Below are positions 25,104 to 33,386 of a DNA stretch of 34,858 nucleotides, in pieces. Made by a program: the position numbers and the translations under genes. The notes under the pieces were generated by a model. The model was not told the DNA's origin and made no database searches. It saw only the letters and a program-made list of their open reading frames with translations. Numbering within the stretch: the stretch's first letter is position 1; every line of letters starts with the position of its first letter. This stretch comes from Bacillota bacterium (GTDB taxonomy: Bacteria > Bacillota > Clostridia > Lachnospirales > Lachnospiraceae): NCBI GenBank assembly GCA_023393095.1, contig JAEWMT010000100.1, forward strand, positions 1 through 34,858, written 5' to 3'.

Positions 25104-25411
25104 TTTATTTGGAGTTTATTTATTCTAACCGACATGAGGTGGAGAAGCTGCGATACTACAAGGTGTGACATTATGAATAAAGTGGCATATACTGCAATTA
25201 ATGATACGAAAGAAATAGTGCGGACTTAATAAGCTGCACTAGATTTTTTGTCAACATAATTTGTTTATTAAAGATAGATGTTTTTCATATGATTGTTAAG
25301 GTACATTAAATTAAGTTATAAAGACAAAGGTTACTGAATATTTCTATTAATAAATAAAAGACGTAATATCAGGCAATTTTCTAGAGGACATAAAAGGAGA
25401 TGTAGTATGTT
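25104..25411. other. Intergenic region, possible gene debris
   Basis: No complete gene. A short rightward frame from about 25132 to 25229 codes 30 or so residues and another frame just before reads RHEVEKLRYYKV then stop, protein-like but without a start or ribosome binding site. These may be decayed coding sequence. The 3' half is AT-rich leader of the VanY-like gene. Confidence 0.35.
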
Positions 25412-26185
25412 ATGGAGGAACCATTAAAGGGAAAATATAAAGATGAGCTTTCCTTAATATCCAGTTTACCTATTTACGATAAAACAAAGAGAGAAGATTA
25501 TATCAGTTATAAAATGTCTTTTGGCGACCGTTCGTGGTTAGATGTCCTTACCAATGTTAATATCGGAATTAATGAATGTTTTTATCAAAATATTGACATC
25601 ATTACTAGACCCGATTCTCAGAATGTATTGGTTAATAAGTTTAATAAGCTGACTGAAGATTATATTCCGGATGATCTTGAGGTGATAACACTTGAATTTA
25701 ACCCGGATGGTCTAATGCTAAGACATGAAGCTAGGCTTGCTTTTGAAAAAATGTGCAGTGATGCTTACCAAGAGGGAATTTATCTAAAGGCTATTTCAAC
25801 CTATCGGAGTTATTATTATCAGTGGAAAATTTATCTAAAGAATATAACACCCTATCAGTCATTGGAAGAGTATCAGCAGGAAAGGGATAAGGTTTCTGCT
25901 CGTCCCGGACATAGTGAGCATCAGACCGGATTGGCAGTAGATATTAATGACCTTGAACAAACCTTTGAAGCTACACCGGAGGGCAGATGGCTTGCCGAGA
26001 ATTCTTATCAATACGGATTTATACTCAGGTATCCAAAAGGTAAGGAAGAGATTACAGGATATGATTATGAACCGTGGCATTTTCGTTATCTTGGTAATGA
26101 ACTTGCAAGATCGGTATATTTCAGTGAATTAACCTATGATGAATTTTATATAAGATATATTGAACAGCCGGGAGCCTATGAGTAG
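25412..26185 (+). CDS. VanY/DacB-type D-Ala-D-Ala carboxypeptidase-like protein
   Basis: A 257-residue peptidase of the VanY (M15B) family, which trims the terminal D-alanine of peptidoglycan stems or its precursors. Motifs: YRSYYYQ (about 131-137), SARPGHSEHQTGLAVDI holding SxHxxGxAxD (S168, H170, G173, A175, D177) and EPWHFRY (E220, H223). All zinc ligands and the catalytic Glu are present. The first 90 residues are charged and show no signal peptide or membrane anchor, unusual for a wall enzyme; it may act in the cytoplasm like VanX-type enzymes, be exported another way, or the start may be misjudged. The ATG at 25412 has AAAGGAGA eleven bases upstream. Confidence 0.85.
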   Translation: MEEPLKGKYKDELSLISSLPIYDKTKREDYISYKMSFGDRSWLDVLTNVNIGINECFYQNIDIITRPDSQNVLVNKFNKLTEDYIPDDLEVITLEFNPDGLMLRHEARLAFEKMCSDAYQEGIYLKAISTYRSYYYQWKIYLKNITPYQSLEEYQQERDKVSARPGHSEHQTGLAVDINDLEQTFEATPEGRWLAENSYQYGFILRYPKGKEEITGYDYEPWHFRYLGNELARSVYFSELTYDEFYIRYIEQPGAYE

Positions 26186-26186
26186 T

Positions 26187-26235
26187 AATAAAAAAAGGAG
26201 GTTCAGCAGATAAGTAAACTTCTGCTAACCTCCTT
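26187..26235 (-). terminator. Rho-independent terminator of the rubrerythrin-like unit
   Basis: Arms 26195-26210 and 26221-26235 (AAGGAGGTT and AACCTCCTT with one bulged base), 10-base loop. Read leftward it ends in a run of eight T (26196 downward after CC), so it terminates the leftward operon; it may also act on the convergent VanY-like gene. Confidence 0.8.
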
Positions 26236-26245
26236 AAATATTTCT

Positions 26246-26785
26246 TCAAGTCGTAGTACCGGTATAAACCATATAATACCCCTGTGGAAAACCACAGATT
26301 GGGCAAATTGTGGGAGCACAATCTCCAGCCAATATATTACCGCACTGTTGACAAATCCAGAGAGTCTGCTGTGGTTTACAGAATACTTCCTGTCTTAAAA
26401 CATTATCATATTGTGTTCTTAATAATAGATCATGATTTAATGAAATATTTGCAATTCCATTAAATAAAGCAGCAATATCATTGTAATTTTCATCTTTTGC
26501 TGTATTGCCATAATTTCGGTACAGGGCTGCGGTATCAGTTTCAAAGTTAGCAGAAGACAGCAGATTTGATTGTGTTTCAGGAATTATTCCGTTGTTTAAT
26601 CTTCTTAGAAAAATTCGGGCATGTTCTTTATTATTTCTCTCTATCGTTTTAAAAATATTTGATATCTGAATATATTGTTCAACTACGGCTTGATCACTGA
26701 AAATATCATATAATGTACTGATCATTAATTCTCTTTCGTAAGCCTTCTGCATATTACCAAAGGTCTTGCTCTGCTGAAATTCCAT
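26246..26785 (-). CDS. Rubrerythrin-like protein with degenerate di-iron motifs
   Basis: A 179-residue protein with an N-terminal ferritin-like helical domain (about 1-135) and a C-terminal rubredoxin-like zinc/iron knuckle: WICQQCGN (C145, C148) and CPICGFPQ (C161, C164). Rubrerythrins reduce peroxide at a di-iron site using two ExxH motifs. Here the matching positions read NKEH (N52, H55) and SLNH (S115, H118), so both Glu ligands appear replaced; YERE in helix 1 keeps an acidic residue. The site may be lost or remodelled. The ATG at 26785 has GGTGAGG five bases upstream. It is followed by a terminator and preceded by a DUF2935 gene 41 bp upstream on the same strand. Confidence 0.8.
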   Translation of the reverse strand: MEFQQSKTFGNMQKAYERELMISTLYDIFSDQAVVEQYIQISNIFKTIERNNKEHARIFLRRLNNGIIPETQSNLLSSANFETDTAALYRNYGNTAKDENYNDIAALFNGIANISLNHDLLLRTQYDNVLRQEVFCKPQQTLWICQQCGNILAGDCAPTICPICGFPQGYYMVYTGTTT

Positions 26786-26826
26786 AATAACCTCACCATC
26801 TGCTGCTTTTGCGGCATATAAATTTT

Positions 26827-27639
26827 TCAGACTTCAAGTCTTGGACTTGCAGGGTCACATATAGGTTTACGAATATTATCTGTACTTTGGGATAACTTCT
26901 GCAGATAATAGCATTCTTCGCGGTACATGTGATCTGCCATTAATGGCATCAGGCTTCCTAAGATTTTACTGTCCATTCTTTGATCACGTATATTCTCTAG
27001 AAAATTCATAAAATCATTCATTGTGGTTTCCGCCTGCTCATTCAAACGCTCCAAAGCGGTAAAATTACATAAACCGGTTCTTAAATATCCGTTCATCATT
27101 CGCGCTTTGGCATCTAAATCCTGAAACTCAAGCTCGAACGTGTTTGACAATTTAATCAAATCCTTTTCAATAAAATCCAGTCCGGACAGGATAGAAGCAG
27201 AGTGTCCAATAGCATCTGATAGCCATAGCATATGATAATGAAGTGGATGCTGCAGCGGATTTTGACCATGCATCAGTGAGTTCAGAATAAATAAATATTC
27301 CTCAAGCTCATTTAACATATCGTTATAAAATGATGAAGTAAGATGTGATTTCAAGTCCGAAGTTAAAGTCATAGATAGCAGCTCTGTTTTGAATTCCCTC
27401 AGCCGGTATGTGGCTTCATAAGACTTCCTGTTTAGTTCTTCTAGTTCGGAAAATGTCAATGGTTTATGGGATTGCTCTAATAGCTGATCGAAGAGAATAA
27501 TGAATTCTTGGGCGGTTAATATGTATTCCGGCTCGGTTGGAGCTAGAGAAAAGAAAATGAAACGGGCATGATCGCCCATAATCTGCAGCCAGAATCGATG
27601 CTCAGAAAGTGCAGAATCAATATTGTTATAAGTTTCCAA
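26827..27639 (-). CDS. DUF2935 family protein
   Basis: A 270-residue helical protein of the DUF2935 family, ferritin-like in appearance and of unknown function. The N-terminal motif HRFWLQIMGDHARFI (about 14-28) and a second, similar block around HYHMLWLSDAIGHSASI (about 133-149) show the expected internal duplication; His and acidic residues in them suggest metal binding. The start is TTG at 27639, with GGGGG about seven bases upstream; no ATG lies near. It is 41 bp upstream of the rubrerythrin-like gene, so the two are probably co-transcribed and may act together in metal or peroxide handling. That link is inference. Confidence 0.82.
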   Translation of the reverse strand: METYNNIDSALSEHRFWLQIMGDHARFIFFSLAPTEPEYILTAQEFIILFDQLLEQSHKPLTFSELEELNRKSYEATYRLREFKTELLSMTLTSDLKSHLTSSFYNDMLNELEEYLFILNSLMHGQNPLQHPLHYHMLWLSDAIGHSASILSGLDFIEKDLIKLSNTFELEFQDLDAKARMMNGYLRTGLCNFTALERLNEQAETTMNDFMNFLENIRDQRMDSKILGSLMPLMADHMYREECYYLQKLSQSTDNIRKPICDPASPRLEV

Positions 27640-27734
27640 TGAAAATCCCCCAATATCAAAAAAATATCAACTTAACTAATATATATGCAGTTCAATTGAT
27701 TTATAGATATTATATGAACTCAAGTTACGGTAAT

Positions 27735-28598
27735 TTATATTCGGAAACCACGACCTATTATCTCACTGGTATTGGTAATCATGATAAATGCATTTGTATC
27801 TGTAAGCTTAATAAATTTTCTGAGGTGGATTGCCTGATTTCTGTTCATGACAGTAATTATTATTTTCTTTGATTTATCTGAAAATGCTCCCTTTGCATCA
27901 TATATTGTCGCGCTTCTGTGGATGTTATTTAGGATATACTCACAGATAGGCTTTGGATTTTCACTTACTATAGTAAAATATTTATTTAAATTCAGGTTTT
28001 CAATGACAGTATCAACGATAGTTGATTTTAAGAATAGTCCTAATATGGAGAACAATCCAACTGTAATATCAAATACAAAAAAGGTAAGTAACGTAAGCAG
28101 AAAATCACTGATCAAAAGTGAACGACCAATATCCAGGCTGCTGTATTTACTGAGCATCATAGCTATAATATCCGTACCGCCCGTAGAGGCTCCGATATTA
28201 AAAAGAACTGCGGAACCGATGGATGGCAGAAGAACTGCAAAAGCAAGCTCTAGAGTTGGCTGGGTAGTAAAAGGCTTTTCCATTGGAACAAAGATTTCTA
28301 ACAAACGTAGTGAGACTGATAAAAGAATACTTCCATAAGCAGTCCGGTTACCAACGCTTTTACCAAGAAAAATATATGCAAAAATCAGAAGAATAATATT
28401 AATAATAAGAACAAGCGTCCCGGAGCTTACACTACCATGAAAAAGCTTGCTAAGAATAATTGCAGCACCGGTCACACCACCGATAGAAAAGTTGTTCGGG
28501 AATTTAAAAAAATATACTCCAACAACAACTAGAAGAATTCCTGCTGTAATTAACAAGTAATCCTTCAGTTTATATCGAGAAAATAGATTCTGTTCCAT
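27735..28598 (-). CDS. YitT family membrane protein (DUF161/DUF2179), copy 2
   Basis: A 287-residue YitT protein: five to six helices in residues 12-190, with motif blocks FKFPNNFSIGGVTGAAI and GASTGGTDIIAMML, then a soluble DUF2179 domain (about 205-287; IYDAKGAFSDKSKKIIITV and DTNAFIMITNTSEIIGRGF). It is clearly diverged from the copy at 8787-9647 and is therefore an old paralogue. The ATG at 28598 has AAGGAGG six bases upstream. It lies 95 bp upstream of the DUF2935 gene on the same strand and could be the first gene of that unit. Confidence 0.92.
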   Translation of the reverse strand: MEQNLFSRYKLKDYLLITAGILLVVVGVYFFKFPNNFSIGGVTGAAIILSKLFHGSVSSGTLVLIINIILLIFAYIFLGKSVGNRTAYGSILLSVSLRLLEIFVPMEKPFTTQPTLELAFAVLLPSIGSAVLFNIGASTGGTDIIAMMLSKYSSLDIGRSLLISDFLLTLLTFFVFDITVGLFSILGLFLKSTIVDTVIENLNLNKYFTIVSENPKPICEYILNNIHRSATIYDAKGAFSDKSKKIIITVMNRNQAIHLRKFIKLTDTNAFIMITNTSEIIGRGFRI

Positions 28599-28862
28599 AG
28601 GCAGCCTCCTTATTTACCCTAATAATGAGTTGGTATATTTTTGAACAAGTTGGTAAATTATACATTATAATATTTGAGTAGAACGAGTATTTTATACAAA
28701 CATATTTGATGTTGAGTTACTTTATACAAATAATTCCTTGATTAGATTGTTAAATAAAATAAGTAGAACGCAGTAGGGTAAATGTTTATGGTTTAAAGTA
28801 CCAAAATCAAGGGAAATAATATTAATATAATATTTTGAGGCAGATTGAAGGAAGGTAATAGG
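28599..28862. other. Divergent intergenic region with short repeats
   Basis: No gene seen. ATTTACCCT (28612-28620) and AGGGTAAAT (28775-28783) form a spaced inverted repeat, and AGTAGAACG and TTATACAAA each occur twice in between. They may be binding sites for a shared regulator of the divergent genes or chance in AT-rich DNA. Confidence 0.35.
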
Positions 28863-29726
28863 ATGGTAGTTAAGGAATTTAAGAATGCTCGGGCATTTTT
28901 AGACGATTATGAAGCGGTTCTTATAGAGCATGAAGCATTAGGTCAGTTAGTACTTTATTGGGCTTATCATTATTGTGATAATGAAATACATGAAAAGGCT
29001 TTCTTTGGTGTTGTTCTAGAAGAAAAGGATGTCTGCCTTTTGTTTTGTAATGTTTCATCTGACGATCTTTTGATATATGCGGTTGATACCGATCGGATAG
29101 TACCGGCTTCCATTGCATTAGCTGACTATTTTGGAAATAATCATATTACTATTAAAGGAATCATAGCTGCGGCTAATGTCTGTCAAAGTTTTATAGAACA
29201 ACTCAAACAGTATGTAAATTGTACATTTGTAGAGAAAATGGGAATGGATATCATGGAGCTACGACAGATAAATGAGATAAAGCCTGTTGATGGATCACAC
29301 CGATTAGCGCAGCCTGAGGAGGCAAAGCTTGCAGCGCAGTGGATGGTTGAATTCCAGATGGAGGCACTTACGAGTGAGACAGACTATGAAGAAGCCTTGC
29401 AAAAGGCGGTAAAGCAAATTGAAGAAAATCAAATATATTTTTATGAGGATATTGATCACAATGTTGTTTCAATGGCGGTAGCATCAAGGAAATTGGCTCA
29501 CGGCACTACAATAACCTATATTTATACTCCGGAAGAATATCGAGGTAAGGGATATGCAGCTGCCAATATCTATTATCTAAGTAAAGAACTGCTGGAGCAG
29601 GGAAATGAATTTTGCACGCTTATTATAGATAAGAAAAATCCGCTTTCTAATAGAGCTTACGAAAAAGTCGGATATAAAGTAATCGGTGACAGCTACGAAT
29701 ACAGCGCAGTTCCAAATAAAATATAA
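28863..29726 (+). CDS. GNAT family N-acetyltransferase with extra N-terminal domain
   Basis: A 287-residue protein whose C-terminal part (about 145-280) is a GNAT acetyltransferase: IYTPEEYRGKGYAAANI (R227-G-K-G230, the acetyl-CoA loop) and DKKNPLSNRAYEKVGYKVIGD, the typical last-strand motif. The N-terminal 140 residues are soluble and not recognised; two-part GNATs of this kind often keep a degenerate acetyltransferase fold there. The substrate is unknown. I prefer the ATG at 28863 (AAGGAAGG seven bases upstream) over a TTG at 28845. It stands alone between two intergenic regions. Confidence 0.85.
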   Translation: MVVKEFKNARAFLDDYEAVLIEHEALGQLVLYWAYHYCDNEIHEKAFFGVVLEEKDVCLLFCNVSSDDLLIYAVDTDRIVPASIALADYFGNNHITIKGIIAAANVCQSFIEQLKQYVNCTFVEKMGMDIMELRQINEIKPVDGSHRLAQPEEAKLAAQWMVEFQMEALTSETDYEEALQKAVKQIEENQIYFYEDIDHNVVSMAVASRKLAHGTTITYIYTPEEYRGKGYAAANIYYLSKELLEQGNEFCTLIIDKKNPLSNRAYEKVGYKVIGDSYEYSAVPNKI

Positions 29727-30010
29727 TTAGTATAGCTCCATATAATCTGGGTAATTAGAAATACTTGCTTTTCATTTTTTGCGATAGTAGAATAAATTTG
29801 AATATATTTGATTTATTATATTTAACGTTATCGTAAAAATCTCACAAGCTGCAATTGGGACAGTTAAAAACCTCGAAAAGGATTCAAATTCTCGTTAAAT
29901 TATAAAAAAGTGTGAAAGAATTATCGATCTATTTATACAATAAGTTTATGCTGCGTAAATTCTTGGTATAAACTTATTATTCATTAAAATGTTTAGGAAT
30001 GGAGAAACAC
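29727..30010. promoter_or_regulatory. Intergenic region with an inverted repeat
   Basis: 284 bp with no gene. AATAAGTTTAT (29939-29949) and ATAAACTTATT (29968-29978) form a perfect 11-bp inverted repeat with an 18-base centre, 33 bp before the next start codon; it could be an operator or a weak attenuator. No strong promoter is seen. Confidence 0.4.
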
Positions 30011-30568
30011 ATGAGTGAAAGAACATATGAAGTAGAGGGCTTTATCTTTGCTGATCGGCAGGATTATGAAGATGCCAAAAAAGAGGCAGAATCGATTGAA
30101 TATATGAAAGCAAAAATAGACTTGAGTAATCAGGGAAAGATGGTTAAATTATATCGGAAGCTGGTTAAATATAAAATTCTGAGAACAGTAGTCGGTTATA
30201 CTTTTTTAAAGGAATTACAGGAAAGGCTTTTAAAAGAAGGAATTGTACATAATGGAAGTCTTCAAGGCATCCCAATTACAAAGGATGGAAAGGAGGCTAA
30301 GGCATTATCTGGTATGTTAAAGGATCCTGAGAAGAAGCAGGTACAATTACTTTCGGATTACCGGATACGATTAAGGAATTCAAAAATAATCTCGATCTTT
30401 CTTTTTGTAATTATAATGATTATGATGTTTATATCCGTTTTCAGTGATCGCAGTAAGTTTACCAATTATGAAAATAAAATACTAAATAAGTATTCAGCAT
30501 GGGAGGAGAATCTTACTGCAAGAGAGAAATCGCTTCAGGAAAAAGAGGACATACAATTAACTCAATAA
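30011..30568 (+). CDS. Single-pass membrane protein, function unknown
   Basis: A 185-residue protein: soluble N-terminal part opening with EVEGFIFADRQDYEDAKKE, a pattern I recall from uncharacterised Firmicutes proteins that begin with an FxFxxxxDYxxAKKE motif; one membrane helix (about 125-144); and a charged coiled-coil tail (about 150-185) that should lie outside. The orientation is inferred from the positive residues before the helix. The ATG at 30011 has GGAG six bases upstream and is preferred to the one at 29999, which has no spacing. It precedes a two-component system by 97 bp and might share its transcription. Confidence 0.65.
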   Translation: MSERTYEVEGFIFADRQDYEDAKKEAESIEYMKAKIDLSNQGKMVKLYRKLVKYKILRTVVGYTFLKELQERLLKEGIVHNGSLQGIPITKDGKEAKALSGMLKDPEKKQVQLLSDYRIRLRNSKIISIFLFVIIMIMMFISVFSDRSKFTNYENKILNKYSAWEENLTAREKSLQEKEDIQLTQ

Positions 30569-30665
30569 TTTCACAATTTTATCATAGTTCAATGTTATGA
30601 TTAAAAAAACACAGTGATAAACATAGTACAATTACCTAAACATACAATTATTTTGGAGGTGCCAA

Positions 30666-31343
30666 ATGGATAAGCTAAAAATACTTGTTGTAGACGATGA
30701 AAGCAGAATGAGAAAGCTTGTAAAGGATTTTTTGGTACGTAAGGACTATGAAGTAATTGAAGCTGAAAATGGCGAACAGGCGATTGATATCTTTTTTTCA
30801 AAAAAAGATATAGCGTTAATAATTTTGGATGTTATGATGCCAAAGCTGGATGGCTGGCAGGTATGTAGGGAAATTAGGCAATATTCTAAAGTTCCGATTA
30901 TCATGCTGACTGCTAAGGCAGATGAAAAGGATGAACTACTTGGCTTTGAACTTGGTGTAGATGAATACATATCAAAGCCGTTCAGTCCTAAGATACTTGT
31001 TGCAAGGGTAGAGGCAGTTGTCCGTAGAACGACGGTAACAGAAGAGGGGTTAATCGATGTAGGAGGTGTTGCTCTTGATAAATCTGCACATCAGGTTAAA
31101 ATTGACGGAGAAGAGATTGAACTTAGTTTTAAAGAGTTTGAACTGTTATCCTATTTTGTAGCGAATCAGGGTGTTGCCTTATCCAGGGAAAAGATTCTAA
31201 ACAATGTATGGAATTATGATTATTTTGGTGATGCAAGAACCATTGATACTCATGTTAAGAAACTTAGAAGTAAATTGGGATCCAAAGGAGAGTATATTAA
31301 AACAATTTGGGGCCTTGGCTATAAATTTGAGGTAGATGCATGA
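30666..31343 (+). CDS. OmpR-family response regulator
   Basis: A 225-residue regulator: receiver domain with DD pair (residues 10-11), phosphoacceptor D55 in ILDVMMP, Thr in MLTAKAD and K104 in SKPF; a linker; and a winged-helix domain with LSFKEFELLSYF, TIDTHVKKLRSKLG and TIWGLGYKFE at the end. The ATG at 30666 has TTGGAGG six bases upstream. Its stop overlaps the kinase start by four bases (ATGA), so they are co-translated. The lipoprotein and PH-domain genes downstream are candidate targets or partners. Confidence 0.94.
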   Translation: MDKLKILVVDDESRMRKLVKDFLVRKDYEVIEAENGEQAIDIFFSKKDIALIILDVMMPKLDGWQVCREIRQYSKVPIIMLTAKADEKDELLGFELGVDEYISKPFSPKILVARVEAVVRRTTVTEEGLIDVGGVALDKSAHQVKIDGEEIELSFKEFELLSYFVANQGVALSREKILNNVWNYDYFGDARTIDTHVKKLRSKLGSKGEYIKTIWGLGYKFEVDA

Positions 31344-33100
31344 AGCATTCAATACGAATGAAAATAACGCTGTTACTAACAATAATGGTAATCATGACCA
31401 TATTGATAACGTGGATTATTAACAGTGCCTTTTTGCCTTCTTTTTACACACATAGTAAGGTGAATATGCTGAATGATGTGTATCGAAATGTTGCTGATAT
31501 TTATAAAAATAATGGAGAAGATAATCTTTCAGATGAAAATACTATCTTAGTGGAACGGTTAGAAACAAAATATGATGTCAAGGTTTATGTTTTTAACTCA
31601 AAGCATGATTTGATTTTCCCTATCTCTGCTAATATGGGTAAAAGGGAAAAAGCAAAAACAAAGGATATTGAGAAGGTTTTTTTTGGATTTCGTGATCCAT
31701 ATATGGAATATAAGAAAACATTAAAGGAATCACAGAATTATGTAATACGCACCTATTATAATAAACAGATGAATTCAAGCAACATAATACTGGACGGTAT
31801 GTTTACTTTTTCTGTGCAGGAGTCGAATTCATTAGGCGAATTTTCAGGAAGCTCCGATCATATAACCAAAGTACCGGAAGAATCTTCAGGGAGTTCCAAT
31901 CCGATAACTAAGGTACCGAATATTACTCAGGGTGCATCAGGAGATGCAACAGATAATTCCAATGATTTTGGTGACTCTTCGGAGGATACTTCGGGAGCAA
32001 ATAATAATAATCAAGGAAATACAAAAAATCCAACAAATAATTCAAATAAACCAATATTTGGAGGCACAGAAAATAAAGGAGTTATTCGAGTACAATCCAA
32101 TTATGAAAGTATTACAACTAGTGTAGCAATCGCAAATAAATTTCTCGCTTTTGTAGGTATCATAGCAGCAATCATCGGAACCATTGCGATGTTCTTAATT
32201 AGTAAGAAATTTACGAAACCGATTCTGGATTTGTCTGGTATTGCCAAGAAAATGACTGATCTTAATTTTGAAATAAAATACAAAGTGACAACCGATGATG
32301 AAATCGGAGAACTTGGCAGATGCATTAATATCCTGTCCGATAAACTGGAAACAACAATTTTGGAATTGAAACAGGCTAATAATGAGCTTATGACGGATAT
32401 TCAGAGAAAGACTGAAATTGATGAAATGCGTAAGGAGTTTCTATCCAATGTATCTCATGAGCTAAAAACACCGATTGCGTTGATACAGGGATATGCAGAA
32501 GGTCTCAAGGAAGACGTTAATGATGATGAAGAAAGTAGGGATTACTACTGCGAGGTTATCATGGATGAAGCAAATAAAATGAATAATATGGTGAAAAAGC
32601 TGTTAAGTCTGAATGAATTGGAATTTGGTAATAACCAGGTGAATTTTGACCGGTTTGATATTGTTGTATTAATTAAATCAGTTCTAAGTTCGACTGAAAT
32701 ATTATTTAAACAAAAAGAAGTTACTCTTCACTTTGATCAGATTGAGCCGGTATATGTGTGGGCAGATGAATTTTTAATCGAACAGGTTGTTACAAATTAT
32801 ATCAGTAATGCACTTAACCATGTCAATGGATCAAAAATTATTGAGATTAAACTGATCCTAAGAGGAGACACAGTTCGGGTTGCTGTATTTAATACGGGAG
32901 ATAATATACAGGAGGATGAGATTGATAAAATTTGGATCAAATTTTATAAAATTGATAAAGCTAGAACTAGAGAATACGGAGGCAGTGGAATTGGCTTATC
33001 CATCGTTAAGGCTATCATGAATTCACATAATAAGGAATGTGGTGTGATAAACAGAGCGATCGGAGTAGAGTTCTGGTTTGAGCTGGATACTCAATCATAA
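31340..33100 (+). CDS. Sensor histidine kinase with low-complexity extracellular insert
   Basis: A 586-residue kinase: TM helix about 9-30, extracellular region 31-263, second helix about 265-287, HAMP (about 286-340), H-box SHELKTPIALIQGYAEGL (H373), N-box NYISNALNH, G1 NTGDNI and G2 GGSGIGLSIVKA. The extracellular part begins as a normal folded sensor region and then has about 80 residues (165-245) rich in Ser, Asn, Gly and Asp, including two 14-residue repeats (SGSSDHITKVPE at 169-180 and SGSSNPITKVPN at 183-194). The DNA of these repeats lies at about 31844-31927. The insert looks disordered and recently expanded. It overlaps the regulator gene and is followed by a terminator near 33200. 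Confidence 0.92.
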   Translation: MKHSIRMKITLLLTIMVIMTILITWIINSAFLPSFYTHSKVNMLNDVYRNVADIYKNNGEDNLSDENTILVERLETKYDVKVYVFNSKHDLIFPISANMGKREKAKTKDIEKVFFGFRDPYMEYKKTLKESQNYVIRTYYNKQMNSSNIILDGMFTFSVQESNSLGEFSGSSDHITKVPEESSGSSNPITKVPNITQGASGDATDNSNDFGDSSEDTSGANNNNQGNTKNPTNNSNKPIFGGTENKGVIRVQSNYESITTSVAIANKFLAFVGIIAAIIGTIAMFLISKKFTKPILDLSGIAKKMTDLNFEIKYKVTTDDEIGELGRCINILSDKLETTILELKQANNELMTDIQRKTEIDEMRKEFLSNVSHELKTPIALIQGYAEGLKEDVNDDEESRDYYCEVIMDEANKMNNMVKKLLSLNELEFGNNQVNFDRFDIVVLIKSVLSSTEILFKQKEVTLHFDQIEPVYVWADEFLIEQVVTNYISNALNHVNGSKIIEIKLILRGDTVRVAVFNTGDNIQEDEIDKIWIKFYKIDKARTREYGGSGIGLSIVKAIMNSHNKECGVINRAIGVEFWFELDTQS

Positions 33101-33123
33101 TAAAGGTAAATAGTTTCGATCAT

Positions 33124-33187
33124 TTATTATGAAAACCTTCATAATAAGCGCCGAGCGAAGCGAGTGAGCATCTGCCGGAGGCTATCG
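33124..33187. repeat. Hairpin and GC-rich patch after the kinase gene
   Basis: Perfect 10-bp stem TTATTATGAA (33124-33133) with TTCATAATAA (33138-33147) and 4-base loop, then a GC-rich stretch 33148-33187 (GCGCCGAGCGAAGCGAGTG and beyond) unlike its surroundings. Composition resembles the loop of the foldback element at 12717-12869. Confidence 0.45.
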
Positions 33188-33199
33188 AATTCTTATAAC

Positions 33200-33247
33200 G
33201 GTTCTATCCCTAACAACATAAAAGGTGATAGGACCTTCTTCTTTGTG
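33200..33247 (+). terminator. Probable Rho-independent terminator of the two-component unit
   Basis: GGTTCTATC (33200-33208) pairs with GATAGGACC (33227-33235), 8 of 9, extended by CCT with AGG; a T-rich tail TTCTTCTTTG follows. Confidence 0.65.
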
Positions 33248-33386
33248 TCATGATTAATTTTTACCAGGATCAAATCAAATTCATTTATTTTTATTGCTGA
33301 AATTTACAAATGGTGATAAGATGATTGATGTACAATTATGTTTTATGAGTCATTACAAATGATTAAGACGACTGGGGGATATATGT

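Noticed and set aside
27847..28338. 163-codon open frame opposite the second YitT gene
   Set aside because: It is inside a clear YitT gene with conserved motifs and shows no family pattern of its own.
28612..28783. Spaced 9-bp inverted repeat as ends of a mobile element
   Set aside because: Arms are short and AT-rich and enclose no ORF; chance or regulatory sites are as likely.
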